Assembly: GCA_045611685.1 (NCBI GenBank)
Contig: JAZKXO010000032.1
Span: 1-64,000, forward strand
Origin: SIG701 sp045611685
GTDB taxonomy: Bacteria; Bacillota; Clostridia; Oscillospirales; CAG-272
Length of the DNA: 64,000 bases
Direction: 5' to 3'
This document shows positions 26,905-35,885 of the stretch, one piece after another (the first letter of the stretch is position 1; every line of letters starts with the position of its first letter). The position numbers and the translations under genes were made by a program. The notes below the pieces were generated by a model, which was given only the letters and a program-made list of their open reading frames with translations, was not told where the DNA came from and did not search any database.

Positions 26905-29385
26905 CTATTCAATCGGAGAGAAAAGTTTTGCCGGTGTATCCTCGTGCACCGTATACATGACGCCGTCTCCGTCCCACTCTGCAAAAACGGTATCTCCCGC
27001 CTTTATATTACCGGCGAGCATCTCCTCCGAAAAGGTATCCTCCACGCGCCGGACGAGTGCACGGCGGAGCGGGCGCGCCCCGTAGGCAGGATCGAGCCCT
27101 TCGGCGGCAAGATTTTCGACGATTCCCTCGGAGAAACGCACCGTGATCCCAAGAGCGGCAATCCGCTTTGTAACCTCGGCGAGCATTTTTTCGGCGATCG
27201 CTTTCAGCTCGTCTTTACCGAGCTTTTCAAACAGGATGACCTCATCAATCCGATTGAGAAACTCCGGCGGAAAGATATCCTTAAGGGACTCCGTCACGCG
27301 GCTTTTGGCTCGCTCGTACGCGGGGCCTGCGTCCTCTGAAAATCCCATCTTGCCGATGCCGCCCACACGCGAAGAGCCCGCGTTTGACGTCATGATCACC
27401 ACCGTATTGCGGAAATCCACACGCCGTCCCTTCGCATCGGTCAGAACGCCGTCCTCCAAGACCTGAAGAAGCAGGTGAAACACGTCGGGATGCGCTTTTT
27501 CGATCTCGTCAAAAAGGACGACGGAATACGGCTGTCGCCGCACCTTCTCCGTCAGCTGTCCGCCGTCGTCGTAACCCACGTAACCCGGCGGCGATCCGAT
27601 CATTCTCGAGGCCGTGTGCTTTTCCATATATTCCGACATATCCACACGGATAAGCGCCTTCTCCCCGCCGTACATGACGTCGGCGAGTGCACGGGCGAGT
27701 TCGGTTTTGCCGACGCCCGTCGGGCCGAGGAACAAAAACGATCCCACGGGACGGCGGGGATCCTTCAGTCCCGTCCGTCCGCGTCGGATGGCGCGCGAGA
27801 GGCCGCTCACCGCTTCACTCTGTCCGATCACGCGATCAGAAAGCAGTTCTTCGAGCCGGCTGAGGCGTACGCCCTCCTGTTCGGCGAGCCGCGCCACGGG
27901 AACGCCCGTCCAGGCGGTAACGACGGACGCTATATCCTCCTCCGTCACAAAGACGGTCGGCTTCTCCGCCACCGCCGCACGTTCGCTTTCCGTATCGTAC
28001 TCGCGCCTGAGATGCGTTTCGCGGTCGCGAAGGGCAGCGGCGTTTTCGTAATCCTCGGAGAGGATCGCCTCCTCCTTCTCCCGTGTGATTGCACGGAGCT
28101 TGCTCTCGATCTCCTTCACACCCGCACGGGGAGAAAAAGCGGACAGCCGTTTTTTTGCGGCCGCCTCGTCGATAAGATCGATCGCCTTGTCGGGCAGATA
28201 CCGATCGGGGATATAGCGGACGGACAGCTTTACCGCCGCATCGAGCGCCGCATCGGTAATTTTGAGGCGGTGGTGTGCTTCGTATTTATCCCGAAGCCCC
28301 AAAAGGATTTCTCTCGCCTCGTCTGCCGTAGGCTCGCCCACAAGCACGGACTGAAACCGCCGCTCCAGCGCAGCATCCCGCTCGATATGGCGGCGGTATT
28401 CGTCAATCGTCGTCGCGCCGATGACCTGCAGTTCCCCGCGCGCCAGCGCCGGTTTCAGAATATTCGCCGCATCGAGCGCACCTTCCGCACCGCCCGCACC
28501 GATGATCGTATGAATCTCGTCGATGAAGAGGATCACCCGGCTGTTTTTCGACGCTTCGCCGAGAACGCCGCGCATCCTTTCCTCAAATTCGCCGCGGTAT
28601 TTCGCCCCCGCGATCATAGAGGCGATGTCGAGCATCACGATCATCCGTCCGCGGAGATTCTCAGGCACGCTTCCCTCCGCGATCCGCTGGGCGATCCCCT
28701 CGACGACCGCCGTTTTCCCAACACCCGGCTCACCGATAAGGCACGGATTGTTTTTCGTTCTGCGGGAAAGGATGCGGATAACCCTTTCCGTTTCCTCGTC
28801 CCGCCCGATCACGGGATCAATCCTGCCCGTCTCAGCCAAAAGGCACAGATTTCGCCCGTAGGCCTTGAGGTTCGGCATATCTTTCGCGCTATCTTTGCCA
28901 CCCGCCGTACGCGTGTGCGAGGAATGCCCCCCTTTTGCCGAGGGACCCTCACCCGTGCCGAAATAGGCAGTAACGTCGCCCCGTATCTCGGCAAGCGACG
29001 CCCCCTCTGCCATAATGATACGTACCGCCTCACATTCCATCTCCGCCGTGAGTGCGAGCAAAAGATGCTCCGTACCGATAAAGCCGTGCCCCGCACGCAC
29101 CGATTCCACCGCCGAATTTTCAATGATCTTTTTTGTGCGCGGGGTCATATCCGCAGCGGTAACCGCGCTTTTCTCACCGATGCCGGATGCTTCTTTGATC
29201 ATCTTCTGCGTGGTGTCGTAGCGTACACCGCGGGATTCGAGAATCCGTGCGGCAATACTGTCCGTCTCCGTCAAAAGCCCGAGCAAAAGATGCTCCGTGC
29301 CAATGTAAGTGTGCCCCATCTCCCGCGCTGCGGCAAGCGCACTGTTAAGCGCCCTTTGCGCCTTTTCTGTAAATCGGTTAACCAT
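26905..29385 (-). CDS. clpC: ClpC-type AAA+ chaperone-unfoldase
   Basis: ClpC unfolds proteins and feeds them to ClpP. The 826-aa protein has the N-terminal double repeat (FTEKAQRALNSALAAAREMGH), a first AAA+ module with GEPGVGKT near 205, a UVR-type middle segment around 418-453 and a second module with GPTGVGKTELAR near 545. A ClpP-docking loop MGF occurs in GGIGKMGFSED. The ATG at 29385 is behind GGAGG. Unlike in Bacillus, no ctsR, mcsA or mcsB gene is adjacent and no CtsR heptad repeat is apparent upstream. Confidence 0.94.
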   Translation of the reverse strand: MVNRFTEKAQRALNSALAAAREMGHTYIGTEHLLLGLLTETDSIAARILESRGVRYDTTQKMIKEASGIGEKSAVTAADMTPRTKKIIENSAVESVRAGHGFIGTEHLLLALTAEMECEAVRIIMAEGASLAEIRGDVTAYFGTGEGPSAKGGHSSHTRTAGGKDSAKDMPNLKAYGRNLCLLAETGRIDPVIGRDEETERVIRILSRRTKNNPCLIGEPGVGKTAVVEGIAQRIAEGSVPENLRGRMIVMLDIASMIAGAKYRGEFEERMRGVLGEASKNSRVILFIDEIHTIIGAGGAEGALDAANILKPALARGELQVIGATTIDEYRRHIERDAALERRFQSVLVGEPTADEAREILLGLRDKYEAHHRLKITDAALDAAVKLSVRYIPDRYLPDKAIDLIDEAAAKKRLSAFSPRAGVKEIESKLRAITREKEEAILSEDYENAAALRDRETHLRREYDTESERAAVAEKPTVFVTEEDIASVVTAWTGVPVARLAEQEGVRLSRLEELLSDRVIGQSEAVSGLSRAIRRGRTGLKDPRRPVGSFLFLGPTGVGKTELARALADVMYGGEKALIRVDMSEYMEKHTASRMIGSPPGYVGYDDGGQLTEKVRRQPYSVVLFDEIEKAHPDVFHLLLQVLEDGVLTDAKGRRVDFRNTVVIMTSNAGSSRVGGIGKMGFSEDAGPAYERAKSRVTESLKDIFPPEFLNRIDEVILFEKLGKDELKAIAEKMLAEVTKRIAALGITVRFSEGIVENLAAEGLDPAYGARPLRRALVRRVEDTFSEEMLAGNIKAGDTVFAEWDGDGVMYTVHEDTPAKLFSPIE

Positions 29386-29462
29386 AATTTCCTCCGGGTG
29401 CAAAAATTGTTTTGTCCCCGTTATTTTCGCCGCGTTTTCCTCCTTTCATACAGTACGCGGAC

Positions 29463-30011
29463 TTACTTTCTGTCTTTTGCCACGTAATTGTATTCGGCGG
29501 CGAGGCGGTTCCACGTCATAAGATCCACTTCGCCCGTGGCCGACAGAAGATTCGCCTTTTGGAACTGGCGGATCGCCTCGCCCGTTGCGCCGTCGTACAC
29601 GCCGCTTATGGGGATCTCGCCGTACCCGTCGTACAAAACGCGCAAGGCTTCGAGCATGATCTGCAAAATCATCACGAGATGACTCCGCTCACCCGGAAGT
29701 ATACGCATCTTCCCGCTGTAAAACGGCATTATGGGATCCGGAGGGCTGTTCTCGAGAAGATAGAGCGTGTATATTTCACGGAGCTTCTCCCACGTCGCAA
29801 GATCGGCCTCGCCGTTTTCCGCAAGCCCGTACTTCCGTTGGAACGCGCGAAGGGCGTTCTCCGTACCGTTATCAAAATTCCCGTCCACAGCGGTGGACAG
29901 CGTCATGTCACCGCTCAAACGTGCTACCGTACGGAGCATCTCCTGCAGCGCCCGTACACGATTCTCTTCGTTTCGGTGATCGTAATATACGTTCATACGC
30001 GGATTTATCAT
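29463..30011 (-). CDS. Protein with two peptidoglycan-binding domains
   Basis: The 182-aa product contains two PG_binding_1-type repeats, residues about 15-85 (VRALQEMLRTVARL to ATWEKLREIY) and 105-175 (HLVMILQIMLEAL to MTWNRLAAEY). No signal peptide is visible. Its start overlaps the stop of the 465-aa gene by 4 bases, so the two are translationally coupled. It probably assists the larger SpoIID-like protein; possibly the two act at the spore cortex. Function is inferred from domains only. Confidence 0.8.
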   Translation of the reverse strand: MINPRMNVYYDHRNEENRVRALQEMLRTVARLSGDMTLSTAVDGNFDNGTENALRAFQRKYGLAENGEADLATWEKLREIYTLYLLENSPPDPIMPFYSGKMRILPGERSHLVMILQIMLEALRVLYDGYGEIPISGVYDGATGEAIRQFQKANLLSATGEVDLMTWNRLAAEYNYVAKDRK

Positions 30012-31405
30012 GAAATACTGCCTCCGTACTGCGTACCGGACGCGTCCGCACCCTCACGCAATTCTCTGTATGTTTCGGTAATTGCATCCCAGGTGGTAGA
30101 TCCCACGATGCCGGACGGCTCGATGCCGAAAAGCGTCTGATACGCGCGGACGGCAGCCGCCGTTCCGTTCCCAAACTGTCCGTCCACCGTCAGCTTCGGG
30201 ATGGACGTGTACGTATCGGATATGAAATTCAGGTATTCCTGTATTGCCTCTACCTCCTCACCCGACGATCCCACGCGCAGCTGAAATCCGGGGTACGGTC
30301 TCGTGGCATCAGTGAAAAAATCCGACGGCAGAGAGGCAAGCTGGCCGCGATAGGCGTCGTACAGCCGGTTCCACGTCACCGTATCGACGATCCCCGTAAC
30401 GGGGATGCCGTACGTTCCCTGAAACGCCTCTACGGCAAGGCGTGTAGCGTTGCCGAAAATCCCGTCGATCCCGACCGTCGGGATCGTCTCCACAAAGTAC
30501 CCGACGAACGCAAGCAGGTATTGGAGTTCCCGCACACCCTGTCCCGTATCTCCCTCTGCCAACTGTGTCTGGAACAGATCCGTAACGTCGGTGAGCGGCA
30601 AGCCCTCTGCGTTCAGTTCGGAAAGCCTCTTTACCGAATTGTATATCCTTTGAATCATGTACCATGTCGCGCGGCCGATGATGCCGTCCTCCGTAAGACC
30701 AAAAACCCTTTGAAACTCCCTTACCGCCGCCTCCGTCTCCGGCCCGTATATCCCGTCGGGATTTAATATCTTCGGGATCGACGGATAGTTTTTGCCGATA
30801 CGGTTGAGACGTATCTGAATAAGCCGTATTTCGTTGCCGCTCGTACCCGGGCGAAGCGGCACGCCCGGATAACTTTCCTCAAGCCCCACAACGGGCGCGT
30901 CACGGACGAGTTCGATATCGTCGCCGTAATAATTCTGCAGAATCTCAAACGGCGTGAGTCCGTTCTCCGCCAACGTAACCGATCCCCACTGGGAGAGCCC
31001 GCCGCAGGTAACGGTCGTGCCGTTGCAGTACTGCGCGAAAAGCGGCGCGATGCTGCCGGCACGGCGGACGTAATCGTTGAACACCTCGTCAACAATCCTC
31101 GAAATATTGTCGAAAATATCTCTACCGAACACGAACGACTGATCGAACGCCGTCGAATTGGTAATATCAAAATCATACCCGCGTGAACGGTAGTACTCCG
31201 TATAAATGCGGTTGAGCGCAAAGGTGATCTGGGCTAAAATATTCGCGCGGATCGCACTCTCCGGCCAGGTAGGATAAATCTCACTGGACGCTACGTTTTT
31301 TATGTAATCGGGGAAATTCACCGTGACGTTCCCGGCCGCCTCGTCGGGAGAGCCGAGATGCACGGTGATCGTTTCGGGTATAATGGGCAATCGCGCTTCG
31401 GTCAT
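30008..31405 (-). CDS. SpoIID-like protein with three peptidoglycan-binding repeats
   Basis: The 465-aa protein has an N-terminal half (about 45-167) resembling the SpoIID/LytB amidase-enhancer core, including YCNGTTVTCGGLSQWGS and TPFEILQNYYGDDIELV. Three PG_binding_1 repeats follow at about 184-256, 281-352 and 375-447. Related clostridial proteins are often annotated as spore cortex-lytic. No signal peptide is seen, which would fit a protein acting within the mother cell or on the forespore surface, but that is inference. SpoIID is a lytic transglycosylase; whether its catalytic glutamate survives here is unclear. Confidence 0.75.
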   Translation of the reverse strand: MTEARLPIIPETITVHLGSPDEAAGNVTVNFPDYIKNVASSEIYPTWPESAIRANILAQITFALNRIYTEYYRSRGYDFDITNSTAFDQSFVFGRDIFDNISRIVDEVFNDYVRRAGSIAPLFAQYCNGTTVTCGGLSQWGSVTLAENGLTPFEILQNYYGDDIELVRDAPVVGLEESYPGVPLRPGTSGNEIRLIQIRLNRIGKNYPSIPKILNPDGIYGPETEAAVREFQRVFGLTEDGIIGRATWYMIQRIYNSVKRLSELNAEGLPLTDVTDLFQTQLAEGDTGQGVRELQYLLAFVGYFVETIPTVGIDGIFGNATRLAVEAFQGTYGIPVTGIVDTVTWNRLYDAYRGQLASLPSDFFTDATRPYPGFQLRVGSSGEEVEAIQEYLNFISDTYTSIPKLTVDGQFGNGTAAAVRAYQTLFGIEPSGIVGSTTWDAITETYRELREGADASGTQYGGSIS

Positions 31406-31423
31406 ACGTATCTCCTTCCATCT

Positions 31424-31846
31424 TCACAAGAGAGGATTCTCCGCCGTGGGGGCGCCGAAAGTCCGTCTCTCTCCCTCGGAATCGGTCTGAAATTCTGCCA
31501 GCGGAACGAGTGCAACCGGCTGCGTGGATACGATCCCGTCGAAAATCGGCACACCGACGTTCTCGACCGACCCGTAGCCGTCCTTCTGCACGGTAATGTT
31601 ATAAACACCGTACGGTTTGGGATTGCCGGGTGTCATAGAAAGCGATGCCGACGGGGCGGAAAGCTCCACCACTTCGGTGAGACCGTCCTCGTCCGTCCGA
31701 AGTGAATAGATCGCATCGGTATCGTCTCTCTCTCTGTCAGATCCTGTAACCAGAACGAGTGCATCGGGGATCGGCAAAGCCTCCCGTGCCGCCCGCACGC
31801 TCACGCGAAGATACCCTCGTCCCGAACTCATCATCGGTTCATTCAT
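31424..31846 (-). CDS. Carboxypeptidase-regulatory-like (Ig-fold) protein
   Basis: The 140-aa product, read from the ATG at 31846 behind AAGGGAG, looks like a single beta-sandwich of the carboxypeptidase regulatory-domain type: GYLRVSVRAAREALPIPDALVLV, then SLRTDEDGLTEVVEL and YNITVQKDGYGSVENVGVPIF. It leads a three-gene set with the SpoIID-like and peptidoglycan-binding proteins (gap 18 bp). It has no signal peptide. It may be a structural or adaptor partner; its function is unknown. Confidence 0.7.
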   Translation of the reverse strand: MNEPMMSSGRGYLRVSVRAAREALPIPDALVLVTGSDRERDDTDAIYSLRTDEDGLTEVVELSAPSASLSMTPGNPKPYGVYNITVQKDGYGSVENVGVPIFDGIVSTQPVALVPLAEFQTDSEGERRTFGAPTAENPLL

Positions 31847-31886
31847 AAAAATCACTCTCCCTTACTGTACTTCAAACGCCGTTATC

Positions 31887-31915
31887 ACTATATGCGCGCA
31901 CCGCCGTGAGTGTGC
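31887..31915 (-). promoter_or_regulatory. Weak SigE-like promoter for the SpoIID-like operon
   Basis: On the minus strand GCACACT (31909-31915), a 14-bp spacer and CATATAGT (31887-31894) match the SigE consensus at five of seven and seven of eight positions. No good SigA promoter is seen in this gap. Confidence 0.3.
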
Positions 31916-31927
31916 CAAAAACAAAAA

Positions 31928-31961
31928 AACGAGGGAGAAACCTTCCGGTTTCTCCCTCGTT
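31928..31961 (-). terminator. Terminator of the MATE transporter operon
   Basis: A perfect 15-bp stem (31928-31942 with 31947-31961, 4-nt loop) is followed on the minus strand by GUUUUUUUGUUUUU. It lies 4 bases past the stop of the 61-aa gene. Confidence 0.92.
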
Positions 31962-31965
31962 CTTA

Positions 31966-32151
31966 TTACATCGGAATGCTGAGTCCCATGAAAATAGCCA
32001 GATTCATGAACACCATGGCAACGAGCGTGCCGATCACCACGAGCATCGCGGCGACGCGCGGCGGGACTTTTTCGCGAAGCGCCATACCCGCGCCGAGCAT
32101 CAAAATCCCCACGCCGAAGAAAATGTAGTAAACGGTAAGATAGGCTTGCAT
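31966..32151 (-). CDS. 61-aa membrane protein coupled to the MATE transporter
   Basis: The product has two predicted membrane helices (about 5-25 and 33-55) joined by a short basic loop (REKVPPR). GAGGGAG precedes its ATG and overlaps the end of the MATE gene, 4 bp away, so the two are co-transcribed and probably coupled. I do not recognise the family. It could be a small regulatory subunit of the transporter, but this is inference from position. Confidence 0.65.
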   Translation of the reverse strand: MQAYLTVYYIFFGVGILMLGAGMALREKVPPRVAAMLVVIGTLVAMVFMNLAIFMGLSIPM

Positions 32152-32155
32152 AAAA

Positions 32156-33508
32156 TCACTCCCTCGTCAGTTTTTTAATCCAGGTATATCGGTTTGCTTT
32201 GATGGCGGCAGCGCCGCTTTTGAATATCTGATCGCTGTTGAGGCAGAAAAGAACGAGCGCCGGATGCCACCGAAACACGAACGCACCGAGGAATGACAGC
32301 GGCAAGACGATACCCCAGATGCTTATCAGATCATTCACAAACACGAAGCGGGAATCGCCCCCGCCGCGAATGATGCCGACGATAACCGGCATCTGATACG
32401 CTGTACCGATGCACGTAACGCAAAGGACAAGTATAAATTGATTCGCCAGCGCCTTTGTCTCAGGTGTAAGATCGTACAGCGAAAGAATCGGTGGGCGCAA
32501 TAGGAACAGCGTTATGCTCGTGAGAATACCGACCACGATGAAGATCACCTGCACGGTGCGGACGTATTCCTTCAGTTTCGCCATATTCCCCTGTCCGATC
32601 GTCTTGCCGATGATGATCGCCGTAGCGGACGCCGAGCCAACCGAGAAGACCTTCAGCATCTGAAAAAGCGTCGCAGCGATCGAGTTGGCGGCAATCGCGC
32701 TGTCGCTCACGTGCCCGAGGATCACCGTCTGGAGAGCCGTGGAAACACCGAACATGAGCGCCACCAGCAGAAAGAAACGGCAGTGGCGGAAGAAATCCTT
32801 CATGAGTGTAAAATCGGTACGGAGTATATCCTCCCGGCGCACGAAAAGCCGCCGATCGAAGAAGACGTAATAGATAAACACAATGACGAGTTCCAAAATC
32901 CGCGCCACAAGCGTACCGATCGCCGCGCCCGTGATCCCGAGCGCCGGTGCGCCGAAATGCCCGCCGATAAGGACGTAGTTGATCGAACAGTTGACGACGA
33001 GCGTAACGAGCGACACGCCGAACGCTATCCGCACGACTTCCACCGTACGCAGAATCGACAAAAGAACGTTGGTGATCCCGAAAACGAGATATGTATAACG
33101 GATCGTTCTGAGGTATTCCATCCCTGCTTCAATGATCAGTTCGGAATCGGTAAAGAGCCCTACCACCTGCCTTGGGAAAAGACCCGTAACAATAAACAAA
33201 ACGAAACCGATCCCCGCCCCGATGAGGAGCGCCGCTTTAGCAATCTGCTTGATCGGTGCCGTACGGCTCTGTCCCCAATACTGACTGCCCAAAACCACGA
33301 GCGCATCTCCCGTACCGATCACCAGCTGCTGAAAAACAAACTGCACCTGATTGACGGCAGCGACGCCGGCGAGCGCCGTTTCGCTGTACGCACCGATCAT
33401 GATGTTGTCGGCGAGATTGACACTTAGGACGATCACGTTTTGCAGGGCGATCATAAAAAACAGTCTGAAAAACGTGCGATAAAACGGCTTGTCCTTTGTG
33501 AGCAGCAC
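32156..33508 (-). CDS. MATE-family multidrug/cation antiporter
   Basis: MATE proteins export drugs or metabolites in exchange for Na+ or H+. The product has about twelve helices in two similar bundles; the N-half shows LSVNLADNIMIGAYSETALAGVAAVNQ and the second half SVGSASATAIIIGKTIGQG. The best start is the GTG at 33508 behind GGGAGGGG (450 aa); an ATG 8 codons further upstream lacks a site. Transcribed from a consensus promoter back-to-back with that of prfC. The substrate is unknown. Confidence 0.9.
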   Translation of the reverse strand: MLLTKDKPFYRTFFRLFFMIALQNVIVLSVNLADNIMIGAYSETALAGVAAVNQVQFVFQQLVIGTGDALVVLGSQYWGQSRTAPIKQIAKAALLIGAGIGFVLFIVTGLFPRQVVGLFTDSELIIEAGMEYLRTIRYTYLVFGITNVLLSILRTVEVVRIAFGVSLVTLVVNCSINYVLIGGHFGAPALGITGAAIGTLVARILELVIVFIYYVFFDRRLFVRREDILRTDFTLMKDFFRHCRFFLLVALMFGVSTALQTVILGHVSDSAIAANSIAATLFQMLKVFSVGSASATAIIIGKTIGQGNMAKLKEYVRTVQVIFIVVGILTSITLFLLRPPILSLYDLTPETKALANQFILVLCVTCIGTAYQMPVIVGIIRGGGDSRFVFVNDLISIWGIVLPLSFLGAFVFRWHPALVLFCLNSDQIFKSGAAAIKANRYTWIKKLTRE

Positions 33509-33550
33509 GGCGTCCCCTCCCCTCGTCCGCATTTTCGGTATACTTTTCCC

Positions 33551-33579
33551 AGTATACAGCATTTTTTCGATAATTTCAA
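33551..33579 (-). promoter_or_regulatory. SigA promoter of the MATE operon
   Basis: On the minus strand TTGAAA (33574-33579), a 17-bp spacer and TATACT (33551-33556). Its -35 lies 8 bp from the -35 of the divergent prfC promoter. Confidence 0.85.
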
Positions 33580-33587
33580 GTATGTCC

Positions 33588-33616
33588 TTGTAAATCGGGC
33601 AAAGATATGGTACAAT
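33588..33616 (+). promoter_or_regulatory. SigA promoter of prfC
   Basis: TTGTAA (33588-33593), a 17-bp spacer and TACAAT (33611-33616), about 55 bp before the prfC start. Confidence 0.8.
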
Positions 33617-33670
33617 AGTATTTGTGAAAAATTGGCTTTATCAAATAACGGAAAGTGAATCTATAAAACG

Positions 33671-35263
33671 ATGACGTTTGAACAAGAGATCAACAGGCGA
33701 AGAACGTTTGCGATCATCTCGCACCCCGACGCCGGTAAAACGACACTTACGGAAAAATTCCTCCTCTACGGCGGTGCCATCCAATCGGCGGGTGCCGTAA
33801 AAGGAAAGGCCGCCGACAAGCACGCGGTTTCCGACTGGATGGAGATCGAAAAAAAACGCGGTATCTCCATTACCTCGTCCGTCATGCAGTTTGAATACGA
33901 CGGCTACTGCATCAACATCCTCGATACCCCCGGACACCAGGACTTCTCCGAGGACACCTATCGCACGCTGATGGCAGCGGACAGCGCCGTCATGGTCATC
34001 GATGCCGCCAAGGGTATCGAGCCGCAGACGAGGAAGCTCTTTAAAGTATGCGCGATGCGCCACATCCCGATTTTCACCTTCATCAACAAAATGGACCGCG
34101 AGGCACGCGATCCGTTTGATCTGCTTGATGAGCTTGAGACGGAATTCGGCATCGCCACCTACCCGATCACCTGGCCGATCGGATGCGGCCTTCGCTTCAA
34201 GGGCGTCTATCACCGTGAGCACAAAACGATCATCTCCTACGCCGATTCCCACCGCGGACGCGAGCGCCTTTCCTCCATCGACTGCGCCATCAACGATACG
34301 GCAAAGCTCGACGAGCTGATCGGCGCGGAGCCGCGCGCGGAACTGGTCGAGCAGGTAGAACTTCTCGACGGCGCGGGTGTGGATTTCGATCTCGAAGCGG
34401 TACAAAGCGGCAAGCTCAGCCCCGTATTTTTCGGTTCCGCGCTCAATAACTTCGGTATCGAGACGTTCCTCGAATGCTTCCTCCGTATGACGACCTCTCC
34501 TTTGCCCCGCAAGACGAGCGGCGACATAGTTGAGCCGTTTGATCCGCGGTTTTCGGCGTTTGTCTTTAAAATCCAGGCAAACATGAACAAAGCCCACCGC
34601 GACAGAATCGCGTTCATGCGTATCTGCTCCGGTAAATTCGAGCGCGGAGAAGAATATTACCACGTGCAGGGAGGCAAAAAACTGAAGCTTTCCCAGCCCC
34701 AGCAGATGATGGCACAGGAGCGCTCCGTCATCGACGAGGCATACGCGGGCGACATCATCGGCGTGTTCGATCCTGGCATTTTCTCGATCGGCGACACGAT
34801 CTGCGATCCTTCGATGAAACTGCAGTTTGAGGGCATCCCCAACTTCGCGCCGGAAATTTTTGTGGAAGTCGAACAGATCGACAGCATGAAGCGCAAGCAG
34901 TTCGCCAAAGGCATGAACCAGATCGCGCAGGAAGGTGCGATCCGCATTTTCTGCGAACCGAATTCCGGTATGGAGCGCGTATACGTGGGCGTTGTCGGCA
35001 CGCTGCAGCTCGACGTTCTCGAATCGCGCATGAAGAGTGAATACGGCGTGGATTACCGCCAGTACCCCCAGCCGTACACGCTTATTCGTCGCGTACCGGA
35101 CGACGTGGACGTATCAAAGCTGAATCTCTACGAGGTAAAATGGGTGCAGGATTTCCGCGGCGGAAACTACCTGCTTTTCCAAACGCAGTGGCACCTCAAC
35201 CACACGCTTGATAAAAACGAAGGACTCACACTCATCGAATACGGCGACGTAAAGGATGAATAA
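33671..35263 (+). CDS. prfC: Peptide chain release factor 3
   Basis: RF3 is a translational GTPase that recycles RF1 and RF2 after termination. The 530-aa length is typical. The G-domain has SHPDAGKTTLTEK (G1), the RGISITSSV switch region (G2), DTPGHQDFSED (G3) and NKMDREARDP (G4), followed by the beta-barrel domain II and the RF3 C-domain. The ribosome site is weak (GGAAAGTG, 14 bases upstream). It is monocistronic, between its own promoter and a strong terminator. Confidence 0.96.
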   Translation: MTFEQEINRRRTFAIISHPDAGKTTLTEKFLLYGGAIQSAGAVKGKAADKHAVSDWMEIEKKRGISITSSVMQFEYDGYCINILDTPGHQDFSEDTYRTLMAADSAVMVIDAAKGIEPQTRKLFKVCAMRHIPIFTFINKMDREARDPFDLLDELETEFGIATYPITWPIGCGLRFKGVYHREHKTIISYADSHRGRERLSSIDCAINDTAKLDELIGAEPRAELVEQVELLDGAGVDFDLEAVQSGKLSPVFFGSALNNFGIETFLECFLRMTTSPLPRKTSGDIVEPFDPRFSAFVFKIQANMNKAHRDRIAFMRICSGKFERGEEYYHVQGGKKLKLSQPQQMMAQERSVIDEAYAGDIIGVFDPGIFSIGDTICDPSMKLQFEGIPNFAPEIFVEVEQIDSMKRKQFAKGMNQIAQEGAIRIFCEPNSGMERVYVGVVGTLQLDVLESRMKSEYGVDYRQYPQPYTLIRRVPDDVDVSKLNLYEVKWVQDFRGGNYLLFQTQWHLNHTLDKNEGLTLIEYGDVKDE

Positions 35264-35273
35264 ACGAATAGGA

Positions 35274-35300
35274 AAATCCCCCGTTCAGAACGGGGGATTT
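35274..35300. terminator. Bidirectional terminator between prfC and the TetR gene
   Basis: A perfect 12-bp stem (35274-35285 with 35289-35300, 3-nt loop) begins 10 bases past the prfC stop; the converging TetR gene ends at 35313. Confidence 0.85.
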
Positions 35301-35312
35301 CTTTATGGATTC

Positions 35313-35885
35313 TCACGGCAGGTCGAATTCCCGATCAATACTTTCTCGTATCATCTCGTATGTAGCGTCGGTGTTTTCGAGCGATCCGTTTTTGAGAAGG
35401 ATCACCGCCCCGAACAAAAGCGATCGCACCACGTACGTTTTGCGCATCTCCACCTCACGGCTCATGCGGACGGACGTACAGTAATGATGGATGATGTCAC
35501 TCGTTACGGCGCTGATCTTCCCCTTCTCGCGGATCTGCTCTTCATCCATGGAGCTGTCGTTCAGAAGCACCACCGCCTGATAGCCCGGATTCTCGCTGAG
35601 AAAGCGGATGTAGGCAATACAGATATCCGTAATCATCGCCCGCCAGTTTCCGGGATGCAGAAGGATCACTTCCTTCTGTACCTCTGTCCAGCGGCGGTTG
35701 ATATAACGGATCACTTCCAGAATCAGCGTGTTCTTGTTTTTGAAGTGCTTATACGGCGCGGCGCAGGAAATTTCACACTCCGCCGCCACGCGGCGAATGG
35801 AAAAATCGGTCAGTCCGTGCACCTCGATCTCACGGATCGTCGCCTCGATGATCCGCTCTTTCGCCGTCTCATTCGGCCGACGCAT
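35313..35885 (-). CDS. TetR-family repressor, probably of the acyl-CoA synthetase operon
   Basis: The 190-aa protein has a TetR-type N-terminal helix-turn-helix (ERIIEATIREIEVHGLTDFSIRRVAAECEISCAAPYKHFKNK) and an all-helical ligand domain. The preferred start is the ATG at 35885, with GGGAG 9 bases upstream. It overlaps the 3' end of the acyl-CoA synthetase gene by 17 bp, so it is co-transcribed. A 15-bp palindrome overlaps the start region of that operon and is the likely operator, making autoregulation likely. An acyl-CoA or fatty acid effector would fit the context. Confidence 0.88.
   Translation of the reverse strand: MRRPNETAKERIIEATIREIEVHGLTDFSIRRVAAECEISCAAPYKHFKNKNTLILEVIRYINRRWTEVQKEVILLHPGNWRAMITDICIAYIRFLSENPGYQAVVLLNDSSMDEEQIREKGKISAVTSDIIHHYCTSVRMSREVEMRKTYVVRSLLFGAVILLKNGSLENTDATYEMIRESIDREFDLP

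Noticed and set aside
27475..29487. Long open frame on the plus strand opposite clpC
   Set aside because: It mirrors the clpC codon pattern, has no recognisable domain or ribosome site, and clpC is unambiguous on the other strand.
33641..34663. Long minus-strand open frame opposite prfC
   Set aside because: Antisense of the conserved GTPase domain; no ribosome site or homology.
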